A DNA stretch of 64,000 nt from Monosiga brevicollis MX1 (Eukaryota; Opisthokonta; Choanoflagellata; Craspedida; Salpingoecidae). The notes under the pieces are model-generated. The model was not told the DNA's origin, did no database searches, and worked only from the letters and a program-made list of their open reading frames with translations. How positions within the stretch are numbered: the stretch's first letter is position 1; every line of letters starts with the position of its first letter. A program made the translations under genes and the position numbers. The stretch spans positions 2,300,723-2,364,722 of the forward strand of contig NW_001865040.1 of assembly GCF_000002865.3 (NCBI RefSeq), written 5' to 3'. This document shows positions 10,881-21,391 of this stretch, piece after piece.

Positions 10881-12656
10881 CTAATTCATCTCAGTGCCGC
10901 CTGATTTGGCCCAGACCTTGACCTTGGTCGGGAGAGTTGAGCATTTTTCTAAAACCTCGGCTAGCTGCGGCGGTGTCAGCATGAGCTGCATGGCCCGATA
11001 GGGGTCTGTGACCGGGTAGTTGCGCCCATCAGCGGGGCGAAAAAGCTCCATACTGCAGAGGTGCTCAAAAGCTTTGAGGGCCACGGGCTTTTGATAAAGA
11101 TCTAAACCACCATCGTGCTGGATGCGGCGCGTGAAAGCACGGTAGGTGTCGAAGATTTGTTCAAAGTTTGCAGAGCTGGCTCCGCGATGCAAAAGCTGGC
11201 TATAGGCAATGACCAAGCTGAGCTCAAGGCCGGACGCGGAAAGGAGGAGGGATACACGGGCATCGGCACATTGGGCTATCCGGCCGTCGTACACATGGGC
11301 AGCTTCGAGAAAGGGTTCATCTGGACCGACAGCCGTGCAGGCGGACATGGCCACTTGTTGCAGCAAACGAAGGTTGCCGCGGCTGGTGAAGAAGAGCTGT
11401 TCCAATTCGCGTCGGACGGAAGCATTGTCGACCACTGCCTCTACGCTTGTGTTCCATTGCTCACGCACAGAAGCTGAAATGGCCGGGAGCGGCTGATATG
11501 TGGTCGCAGCATGGGCTGCACCTCTTGGGGCGGTGTCCTTGGCCGAGTCCTTGTCCTCGTCTGGGAGGCGCAAGAGCTTGGCAAAAGCGCTAGCATAGCC
11601 GGCAAAATCCCACGTGTGTTGCAAGTGCACTTGCTGGCGAGAGAAGCGGGAGAGCACGCGCTTCTCGAAAAGCGAGGTGACGTCGAGGCGACAGGTGAGT
11701 CCAATGACCACCAGCGGAGCGTTGCCGCTCTGGACCAGGTCCAAGAGTGTATAGAGAAGAAGTTGCTGGCTGCTATGGGCATAAAGGTCAATCTCATCGA
11801 GAACTACCACGAGACATTGTGAGGTGGCTCGGTCACCGGCCAGAAGGGCCTCGCGCAGGGCGCGGGCCGTCTCGGCGGCGCTGGCTCGAAGGTTTCCGTC
11901 GTCGAGGTCATCCTCTGCGTGCAGATCCTCCTGGCGTGCTGCGGCAGCGGTGCTGCTCGAAGCGTCATCGATGGCGAGCGCCCGGGCAATGTGACGAATG
12001 GCGGCAGCATCGTCAACCTGAACGAGCGCCGAGCATTCGACTAGGCGGAAACCTCGCGTGCTGGCAGCCTTGTTCGCTTGGACGGCGGCCAGCGCGCGGC
12101 GAAGCAGACTTGATTTACCACAACCACGCGGACCAACGACAATAGCACTTTGGCTTGTACCGGCCACGATGCCAGCCGTGAGAAGGGCCACCAATCTTTC
12201 GAGCTGAGGTGCAAAGAGGTCCAATGGCTCCTCGTGCATGATGCGTTGGGCCAGACGGGTGCGTAGGTGGGTCACCTGCTCAATCATGGTCGGGGTTGCT
12301 GGTGATTCGGCGTCCAGCGGTGTAGCACTGGCCGTGTCAAGAGTGGCATTGGTGCCAGCGTTGGCCTGATCCTCGGCCTCGTCGTTGGCATTGGCCCCGG
12401 TGGAGATGGTAGGGGGAGTGCTGGCGTCAGAGGAGGCTGTGGGGGCAAGCGCACGGGAGCGGAGCTTGGCGCGTTTACTGCGGGGAGAGGCCTGGGCATC
12501 ATCAAGCGAGCTTTGGTCCTGCGCAGCGCCCCGTGCGGTGCGTGGGGAGCCCGGTTTATCCTGCGCATGTTCAAGCTGCCGTGCCAGGCTCCTTCGCCGT
12601 GGCGGCCCCATCTTCCCAACCCGAGACCGGTCGTCAAATTCCAGACAGCGAATCAA
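10881..12656 (-). CDS. ORC4: Origin recognition complex subunit 4 (ORC4)
   Basis: A single uninterrupted frame of 591 codons. ORC4 is an AAA+ subunit of the complex that marks replication origins and helps load the MCM helicase in the nucleus. The first 140 residues are charged and disordered. The AAA+ fold shows Walker A GPRGCGKSSLL near residue 180. It also shows Walker B VVVLDEIDLYAH with QQLLLYTLLDLVQS, then VIGLTCRLDVTSLFEKRV and SRFSRQQV. That run (LDEiDLfAh, ViGLTCRLD, lEKRVkSRFS) is characteristic of ORC4 rather than other ORC/CDC6 proteins. The C-terminal third fits the winged-helix region (FEHLCSMELFRP). The protein is longer than the usual 430-450 residues because of the N-terminal extension and an acidic insert of about 30 residues after the Walker A region. 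The start could instead be the second Met at 12611, at MGPPRRRSL. The gene is intronless while most neighbours have about 10-21 exons. Its stop lies 261 bases from the convergent upstream gene's stop. Confidence 0.95.
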   Translation of the reverse strand: MIRCLEFDDRSRVGKMGPPRRRSLARQLEHAQDKPGSPRTARGAAQDQSSLDDAQASPRSKRAKLRSRALAPTASSDASTPPTISTGANANDEAEDQANAGTNATLDTASATPLDAESPATPTMIEQVTHLRTRLAQRIMHEEPLDLFAPQLERLVALLTAGIVAGTSQSAIVVGPRGCGKSSLLRRALAAVQANKAASTRGFRLVECSALVQVDDAAAIRHIARALAIDDASSSTAAAARQEDLHAEDDLDDGNLRASAAETARALREALLAGDRATSQCLVVVLDEIDLYAHSSQQLLLYTLLDLVQSGNAPLVVIGLTCRLDVTSLFEKRVLSRFSRQQVHLQHTWDFAGYASAFAKLLRLPDEDKDSAKDTAPRGAAHAATTYQPLPAISASVREQWNTSVEAVVDNASVRRELEQLFFTSRGNLRLLQQVAMSACTAVGPDEPFLEAAHVYDGRIAQCADARVSLLLSASGLELSLVIAYSQLLHRGASSANFEQIFDTYRAFTRRIQHDGGLDLYQKPVALKAFEHLCSMELFRPADGRNYPVTDPYRAMQLMLTPPQLAEVLEKCSTLPTKVKVWAKSGGTEMN

Positions 12657-14815
12657 GTGATGATAACGGAATCAGTCGTGAAAAGGTTGTGACTTCTCTT
12701 CCGACAATTAATCATCGCGATACACACAGTTGTCCAGAACGACTGTTTTGTACAAATGTTTTGATTCTGAGATGGCCAGCGTAACGTTCAAAATGACAAC
12801 AACTCACATGCATGTCAACAACTTACACTAAACTCCTTGCGCGGGCTCGGAACCTGTTGGCGGGGTATCTCAGAACACTCGACACACTTGAAGTCACGAA
12901 AATGCATGCGACCTCCCTTCTAGCACGATCTACCCAGCCATGGTGCCTCAAGAAGGACATGGCATTGTGCTTGCGATGAGCTATGTATGGCACAGCCATT
13001 CAGAGTGTTACAGAGCACGCCAACTCAAAGGCCCTCTTGCCATGGCGAGACTGTCAGAACTACTGGCGTGCTGATGCGCCTTGTCTGTGCCAATCAAGGA
13101 GACTCGACATGACAGCTGTGGATTTTTGGCTCAAAGCTGTATTGAGCAGTCGGCTGCCAGTCAGTCAATCAAGAGCTATAAACACCGTAATTCTGGCCGG
13201 GACCTGCGCCACACGCCATGTCCAAGTTTGACCGCGTGCATTGCGAGGTTGATCTCGTCCTGCGTTAGTAGATAGCGCCGACACTGGTGCTCTCATTCTC
13301 AGACCCATCGGCATGGAGCTCATTGGGCCTCGTGATTGCGTCTGGCTGGCTGAATTCTGAACGGCATGCCGAGCCTTCTCAGGGTCCAACCTAATCCGGT
13401 ATGTGTTTCGCTCCGCTTCCAAAAACAGCTGCCTTTGAAGATGCTATTTCTTACCCGATTCATCCTTGATGTTTTGCGTGCGTAGATGCACCGTGTGTGC
13501 TCGAGCCGAAGGGGCCACACAACACTTTGAACTGACTGTGGCATTATGTCGATGTTTAGCTTGACGCAAGGCTGATACCACTCATCGACTTCGACTTCGA
13601 CGAGCCCACTGTGGACAATGAGCGGAACCGGGCCGAGCTCTGGTACAGCCTTGAAGACAATGGCTGTGGTTGGAGCCGTAACGCCCTGAAATCCCAGTGG
13701 CCAATTGACATATGAGAACAAATTCATCATCTCTGCTCAATTCACCGGCATTGCTAGCATAAGTTAGGCCAGGACAATCCTGCCAGTATTTCGCAGTCCC
13801 AAGAAAGACCAATGTACGATACCAGAGCACAACATTATTGAGTCGGTAAACCCCTGTACTTCGCCCACGGCTGCTCAAGCGCAAGTACATCCATTCTCGA
13901 GCTACATTCCAGCCAAGATGGCAGCCAGTGTTCTCTATGTGCGCCCCTTCGAGGTACTATCGCGGTGAAATAGCTTTGAACATCCACAAGGGCCGTTGAT
14001 GGTGCCTGAGTACACCATCACTTTGGCCCGCATTGACTGCGACTCGAGCCTCTCCTCTTTTGCTCTGCAAGCTTTGCTCGCTTTGCCTGCCCGCGTGTGA
14101 TGTCACGGGCTGGCGGGGATCTGGATGAGTGTGCGGCGTGAGATTGGGCGTTTTTAATGTCGAATTGCCTACGGACGGGTTGGGTTAGGCTGCACCAGAA
14201 GAGGTGTAGTATGATCTCTCTATGGTCAATTCACAAAGCAAACAGAGGGAATAGAAACAGGAAAGGTACTTCTGGTCTACAGGAAAGTGCTTATATGTCG
14301 GTGGCAGGAACAATCCCAATGCTCTACAAGCGTCCTTGACGAGCGCTCTCAAGGATAATCAGACGTCATCCTGCAGTGGTTGATAACGATAACCGGGACT
14401 CGTATCTTCCAGTGTGTTCCAGCAGCTACTGGGCATACATCCATGCTTGCGGTCCAATACAAAGTGAGTTTATTCAAGCATCAGCCGATGGTTATTCTAG
14501 TTCAAGTAGCAACGATGGCACATAGGATGTCGTCGCCGGGTTCAAGGTGTCATCTGTTTGCCTCATGCTCTCAGCGTATCGTGGTGGGTATGTTTGAAGG
14601 CCACTGAGGGTTGGCGCGAGCTATTGACAACCCTGCTCAAATTGAAATAGCCATCTGCAAAAAGCCATTTGCAATTTGAAGTGCATGATTACCAGTTCGT
14701 GTCATACGCATGGTGCACGAGGCAAGTCAAAAAGACTCGGCACTGTTCAAGAAAACGGACGCATGAAAAGCTTTGTTGTTCGGATACGCGAAGCTGGATG
14801 GAACAAGTGCACAAA
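12657..14815. other. Gene-poor interval, no assigned gene
   Basis: This stretch holds only short frames. The longest are minus-strand frames of 136 and 102 codons that overlap each other at 13320-13890 in different frames. A stretch containing FSYVNWPLGFQG and VPLIVHSGLVEVEVDEWYQ looks somewhat protein-like, but I recognise no family. Part could be the 3' region of the transposon gene to its right, since that gene's last visible exon ends at a potential GTGAGT donor. I see no RNA gene. Confidence 0.35.
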
Positions 14816-17800
14816 TCACTCACGCTTCAAAAGGTCCTCTTCGCGCTTGAGAATGTGGTGCATGCGTCCAAAGGCGTCTGTGGCTGCGGGCACTTGGCCC
14901 TGCTGTTCGGCAAAGTCAACCATATCATCAAACATGGCCAAGAGATCCACCAGCAACGTGCGTGCTGCTGTAAGCGAGATCTTGGGCCGCCTCAATCCAA
15001 GGTCTGCGAGCGGCCTTGGTTTGGCTCGCACAGCCACGGCTGCCCCAATTCTCGTCGGACTCTGAAAAACTTTGCACAGCACACCTTCAATGTGCTTGCA
15101 TGCTCGGGCAGTCTGCTTGCCACAATGTTGATGCCATGCAAATGAAGGGCGCGTACAGGACTTGATTCTGTGAGGCGAAGCTTGGACTATGTAAGGATCG
15201 GCATATGGATCACTGGCAGATTGGACCTCAAAGGAGTTTTCTTCAAGCAAGCGAATACTGCCATTGCCATAGACATAGGCGTCACGCCCCTTTCGAATGC
15301 ACGAGCTGATGTAGGAATCCCATCGAGAGGTCGTCCCCTTGGCCTGTTCTGTTTGAATTTTCACCGTGATCTCCTCAATGTCTTGCTGGAGATGGTAAAT
15401 TGCGTCGTCGAGGTGCATCACATCTCGTTGGCGGCTCGACTGCGACCAATCCCACTATGACACTCACGCACATTGCCTGTAGGTGTTGTTTGCCAGCCAT
15501 TGGTTTGCCAGCCATTGAATGTGACAACCTAGGTGCACTTACCTTGGCACGACTGTGGAAACTCTCCACGCTATGGCACAACCCAGTAACGATTAAAGAA
15601 CGCAGCCGTGAGGTAGGCGCGTTGTGCCATAAGTTCGGCAGAAGCAGGCCGAACCCGGCTCACCAGCGGATCAAGACCGCTGTTACAACATACTAATTGT
15701 TCGTGCTACTATAGCCCCGACGACAATATGAGGCCCACATAGTCTAATCGGAGCAAAATGCGCACCCGCCTTCCTCGATGAGCCGATCGTGCAAAATGAC
15801 TGCGTGCGGCCGAGACCAGAGGGAGATACTCACTTGCTCGCTGTGATAGTTGGTATTAAAGTACGACCAGAAATACTCTACGGGACACGATTTTGACTTG
15901 AAGGTGGTGGTGACTCCTCCGTACTTCTCACTGGCGTAGTTATAAAGACTCTTAAATTCAGCCTCGGTGTTGGCGAGGGTCATGTCCTTGAGTGCGGCAA
16001 ACAAGCCCTCGGGTGCCTTGGGACCCAGTCGGCGATGCCAGGCTTGAAAGACGTGAAACTGGCAATAAAAGCACGCAATTTCTTTGCTGCCGCGCTCCTT
16101 ACTGAGCAAATCAAAGGCGTCGGTGCAACCATTGATTAGCTTCCTGTCCATGTCCGTAAGCACAAAGGCCGGCAACGGCACTTCAGGGTTAAAGCGCCAG
16201 AGCACCTCAACAAATCGTGCGACTGCTGAAGCTGATAGGCCATTGATAAAGGCGTGGCCAATGACAACGCCCCGTCCGGTATTGGGCTCCTCTGTCAAAA
16301 TCGAGACCTAGGCCGAGTAACGTGAGGTGTGAGAAAAAGAAATGAATTTCAAACAGCCTTCAATAGCGCCGAGCAAACGACTACGCGCCTAACCAGCTCA
16401 TGAGAGTACCGAGTCATTCCGTGTGTTCCATCCATGTAAATGATGCTGTCCTTTGTAATCAGCTGCTTCATCCAATATCGATGGAGTGGTGACTGTATCA
16501 CCATCAATTCAAACCCACCCTTGAGAGCCATGCCATCCGCTGAAGGACGCGGTGTCTGAACTGTACAAGCAAACAGACAAATACGAGAAACATGCTTGAT
16601 AAGCTTGCTTAATAAGCTAGATAAACCAAGACCCAGTGCTTGGCAGACTCGAAAGCTCGGGAGTGACTTTTGTGCGTGTGGGGTGCTTGAAAAGGCGATA
16701 CGCACGGCGGCGGCCGGCATACACGCAAACGTACGGTTATCGCTGAGTTCTTTGAAGGTTTGACAGTCATGATCGCGCTGCGCATACTGCAACGCATAAA
16801 ATAAGGAAGATTCAAAAGAAATTCCTGTGAGCATGAGCCAGGAGACGTCATGGCAGTTCCACGTAGCTTGACTGTGTTCCCTTGCGCGTGATACAGACCA
16901 GTATGCTACACTCCGTGGGATCGCCTGATAAGCTCTCCGTCACTAGCTGTTGCACAGAAGTGTGATCTTGTGTGGCACGCCGCCCGGCAGTGTCGCGCAA
17001 GGAGTGATTGTTGACATCCTTGGCAGAGACAATATAATCTCGTGAATTCTCCGGGACTTGTGCCCTGATAATACGCCTGATGTAGATGCTTGGCACACCC
17101 ATAGATGACAAATGTGCAATCTCTGATTTGGCCCAGTGGCTGAGGGAAATATTGTGCATGTAGGACTTGTGAGTGTGCTCATCAAAAATCTCCAGCTACA
17201 CCATCAAGTCAGAACGGCGTATGAGCGATTTCTGTTTGCAGGATTGAAATTTGCAAGCCGGGACCAACCTCAAAGGAGCCATCATCCAGCTCCTGCTGCC
17301 ACATGTACGCATAGCAGACCACTTTCTGAGATTCTTCTTGTTCCAAAACGCAATCAGGTTCGTCCTCATGCCTTTGGTGGTCAGCAAATGCTTGCTCACT
17401 CATCGCCGAGTCATGCTGCCCGTGACGTGAATCAATGTCCAAGTTTGCATGCAGGCTGCTGTTGCCCGCTTCCTGTTCCTGACTCGGCGCTACACGCTGC
17501 TGTTCTACACGACGCTTTTCGGGTGGGGGAAGCCCAGTGATAGTACGTTGCCTCGACGGTCAAAGCGACATGCAGAGGAGTTGGAGTACATCTGAATAAA
17601 GTCTTTCAGCTCCTCATGCGTATCAAACCGAATCCGATCGATCTGCAGCTCGACCTGGTGTGCTTCTCGCACGTGTCAGACCCAGTCTCGCCGAGACCGA
17701 AAGCGCGCTTGACAATTCGGTAGACAAGTCTCCTGTGGCACAGGCAATCGCCGGCACCCAGCTTTTGACACACGATTGAGTTGGCCTATTTTCATCAAAA

Positions 17801-18748
17801 ATCCCACCCAAGAAAGGACAGTCCGTGTGTCATGAGCATCAGTGCATCAGCAGAGGGGAAGCACAAGGGCGGCTTGCTTCCTGAGACAGATAGCTTAACA
17901 TTGCGCTCTACCTTTGAAGTTGAAGGCCTTGCGGTGTCTGTATCACTGATAGTTGCCCCGGTATTGCTCTGTAGAAATGTGTTTTCGGTTGCTACAGGGT
18001 CGAGATTTACCTCTACAGGCTTGGGGTTTGCTATGGGCTTGTCTCTAGCCGGCTTTGGGCGGTATGGCACTAGGGGAGGTTTGTAAGGCGTGCACTTTGC
18101 GCGCGATTTGTGCTTACGCAGGGCCGCCGAGTTCTTGAAGCAGCCAAAGCACCGGAGACACTGCTTGCACGACTCGTAAACTTTGCCAAAAGCTGCTACG
18201 CCGCCGTCCATGCAATCGTGCGCGGTAGCGCAATGCGTAGCAAAGGGGGCGGCAGATCTTGCAAACCACTCGAAAGTGCAGTCTTCCTCTCCACACAGCA
18301 TCGTGCTCGCACTTGCGAAGCAGTCTGACAGCCGCTTGCCCCGGTGATGTTGCTCAATGTGCGTTCGCGCTGCGCTGGAATCAGACACCGACCTCCCACA
18401 ATCTTTGCACTCCACTTTGCTGCCACTTGACCTCTTGCTGGAATGCGAAGTCGAGGTGATGGCATTTTGCTCCTGCGCTGCGGCGGTGTCTTTGCTGCTC
18501 AGATCAACAGGCTCGGAAGCCACCAAATGCTTTGCCGTTTTGCCAGTGTGAATCCGGTCAAGTGGTACTGCCAGTGCAGAGGCTGGGGGAGGTCCGATTG
18601 CCTGAGAAAGAGTAGAAAACAAGACGCCCTTCTGGTCCCGAGACTCGTCACCATGTTTGGTGGTGACTGCTGATGCCTTGACCGCCAATTGAGACGATTT
18701 GCCTTGCGCATTGCTCGGTGCACTCATGGTGCACAGGGGAGCTGTCAA
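14816..18748 (-). mobile_element. Mutator-like (MULE) DNA transposon, minus strand
   Basis: The coding core of a cut-and-paste DNA transposon of the Mutator-like class is recognised by its transposase (described separately). It sits in the gene-poor 12.7-21.4 kb island. The coordinates cover only the recognisable coding part. I could not identify terminal inverted repeats or target-site duplications by eye, so the true ends probably lie outside, perhaps in 12.7-14.8 kb and 18.8-20.2 kb. The transposase can be read as spliced exons whose main domains are all present, so the element may be young or still functional. A few joins are unclear, and damage cannot be excluded. Confidence 0.75.
14816..18748 (-). 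CDS. MULE transposase with N-terminal zinc fingers and C-terminal SWIM-like finger
   Basis: On the minus strand the gene starts at 18748 or at the second Met at 18727. Exon 1 (to about 17.8 kb) encodes a serine/alanine-rich leader, then three C2H2-like fingers: CKDC...HIEQHH, CGEEDC...HCATAHD and CLRCFGC...HKSRAKC. At about 17.5-17.65 kb lies THEELKDFIQMYSNSSACRF, like the FAR1/MULE N-terminal pattern. At 16.85-17.16 kb is a helical DNA-binding-like stretch (SHWAKSEIAHLSSMGVPSIY). The catalytic core follows: first Asp in SIIYMDGTHGMTRY (about 16.43 kb), second Asp in FVLTDMDRKLI, and the MULE C-x2-H pair in ACFYCQFHVFQAW (about 16.05 kb). The block PVEYFWSYFNTNYHSEQV comes next. The last exon (15439 down to 14816) holds a CxnCxH set (SCTRPSFAWHQHC...ACKHIEGVL) that fits a SWIM finger. 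The end may be the TGA at 14816 or a GTGAGT donor overlapping it. The protein would cut and rejoin the element's DNA in the nucleus. Confidence 0.75.
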
Positions 18749-20233
18749 GTATGTGCTGCAACCTCCTTTGCAGAAGTGATTGGGAGCAAAGTGCCTAGAT
18801 GAAGGCCATCAGTGCAATATTGGTGAGGAACTGATGTAGATTGGATAAATTCACAGGCCGGACTACTTGCTACCACGTGCGCTGGTTTTGAAATCCAGTC
18901 GATGCTCACGCACCTGTTGCAGTAGATAGCAAAATGTGCCAACGAAACCTCTCAACGGTGCGAGTACTCTGTGCCGTCGTGCACCTCACGTGGTGCTGAG
19001 ACCACGGGGCCGACGGGAAGGAATACACCGACTGCGTCGTCTCGTAGATCAAGGCCGCGCAGCGGAAAAAAAAATTGGACCAAGTCTGCGCGCGTCGTCC
19101 AGCGAACCAAGAGCACACAAGTCTGACTGCGCCGCCTTCCAAGCTAAGCCTGCACACGTCTGGATCGCGCCGTTTAGCACAGCGAGCCGCACGAGGTAAA
19201 AAATGCCGTGCGGGGACGGACGGAGACGATGAAGGGTCAAATGTCATCATTTTTGTTTTCACTTCGACAGCATTTCTCCATAGTTTTCGGCGAATTTCCA
19301 GCCTTTTTGGCGCGCTCATTTGTGTATTCGGGCGCTATCTCGGTACTTAGATGCCAGACAGACATGAGACCCGGCTCAAACGATGCGTTGAGTAACGCTC
19401 TATCGAACGACGGGCGCATCGGCACTGCTACCGTCGTCCAAGCGATAAATATGAAAGACAACGAGAACGGTTTAATTTTTTTGGAAACAACCAAGCACAA
19501 GTTGGATTCACCGTCGCGGGAAGCCGCGTTTCCCGTGTGACATGCGTCGAACCAAAGCCAAGCAGTAAGCTTAAAGTCAAAGCTAAGCGTGACATTCGCC
19601 AAGCGTAAAGCCAGTAAGCTTGATGAAGGTCCAAAGCCGAAATTTAAAGAGTTTGTACCCAAGCAATAACATTAAGCTTAAACAGTGGTGTAACGGCTTA
19701 CTGTGGGGTTTGGCATCTCATGGCTGCCTGCGATAGCCCGCTTGTACAGGGTGAATGGAAAGGGGTGCATGAGGAAGACCACAACGGAGAGGAGCTCTTT
19801 TTGACATTCAATTGATAGCTGAGGCGTGCACGGCATGCTGGAATGATGGCCGATTCCCCCGTTGCTCACGACAGGGCAGGACAATCGGGGCTCAAAAAAG
19901 CCTCGGAAAAAGCTTGCAAAAAGACGAAGGAGAAACGACTAGCCTAGAACCTGTGCCAGGGATGGTCTGGGAATCTACTGAGGGGGTCGTCGCGAGCAGG
20001 GAGCGGGGCGGAAGCCGACGAACGGCGGTTCGTGAGGGGAGATACACGGGCTGAAGCGGGCAGGAGGGGAAAATGCTGCTCCACAAAGGGAGCAAGTCAC
20101 AAGTAACGGCATTCAAGCTTGACGCATAACGGTCATGGAGAAATGTCAGATTTTAACCCATTTAATCCTGGAGAAAGTCACACCTAGAGAAACTCATTGA
20201 TTAGTTGTCAGAAAATCTTCTTCTTTTGTTTTC

Positions 20234-20350
<117 letters not shown>

Positions 20351-20744
20351 AGCGTCAGTGCTTGTGTTACTGGAGCTGGTCGATGCCAAATGGCTGCTGG
20401 TCATGGCGATGCCGGACTGAAACAGCAGGGTCGTATGACTGGCATGGCATGTCGATCTTTGGAGATAGCGGGGCAACCCGTGGACGCGACGGCGTCCTAC
20501 GTTATCGTAGAACTATGTGCACAACAGTGCATTTTTCTGTTGCGGGTGTGATTTGTTGGTCTCTACCATCACGTCGTCGCTTGCGTCTAGCTCGGACTTG
20601 GACACTGATTGTTACCCTGGGGTTTGGACCAGCTGTGTCGTTGTGAAAGCTCCTGCCTCTGCCTCTACCTCTGCCACCCACTCGCCCAGCTCCTACCCTT
20701 CGCTTCCCACGACATGCGCGCAGGTCTTCTCGTCTCCATCTCCC

Positions 20745-20849
<105 letters not shown>

Positions 20850-21391
20850 GCTGTTGAGATGTCATTCACTTTTCTTCTTCTTTGTGTGTTTAAGTGACGA
20901 CAGCAGTTTTTTTTTTCTGAACAGCGTCTTGTGACGTGACATCGTTGGACGGACGGACAGACGGACGGCAGGTGTGTGAGCTGGGCGGTTTGCGGGGCTG
21001 GTATCGGTGTTGGTGTTGGGGCTTGGGTTTGGAATGGCTGGGTGGTTGGACGACGATGGAATGCAAGGAGGGTCGGGGTTTGAGGGCTGGTCATGGTTCT
21101 TGGCCGCATTTGCGATGTGCCAGCGGGGCTGGTCTGAGGTGTCCGAATTTGGCTCGCGGCAACAACAAGCCGACGATTGAATACACATTGGTGCTGGTCC
21201 TTGAATCAAATGCACGCCTGCTGTTCATCATCCGGGCGTGCCTCGGGTCCTCGGGCAATGTGCTCATTGCTCGGCCAAGTGCTGGGCCGCTGCCTTTGCG
21301 AGCACCTTTCTCATGATGCATTTTGCTCATTGCTTTTGTGCAGAGTGTTGCGCGGTGGGCAGCGTAACCCTGGCCTGCAGCACCGTCGACC

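Noticed and set aside
11115-12660. Plus-strand frames of 90-130 codons opposite ORC4
   Set aside because: Antisense of the ORC4 coding sequence, with no domain and no continuity.
13320-13890. Possible remnant of a retroelement or other coding gene on the minus strand
   Set aside because: No reverse-transcriptase, protease, integrase or other motif was recognised, so I do not assign a family.
19517-19536. CGGGAA/TTCCCG hairpin as a terminator or transposon end
   Set aside because: The stem is only six base pairs. No matching copy was found at the other side of the transposon, and intrinsic terminators do not apply to nuclear protein genes.
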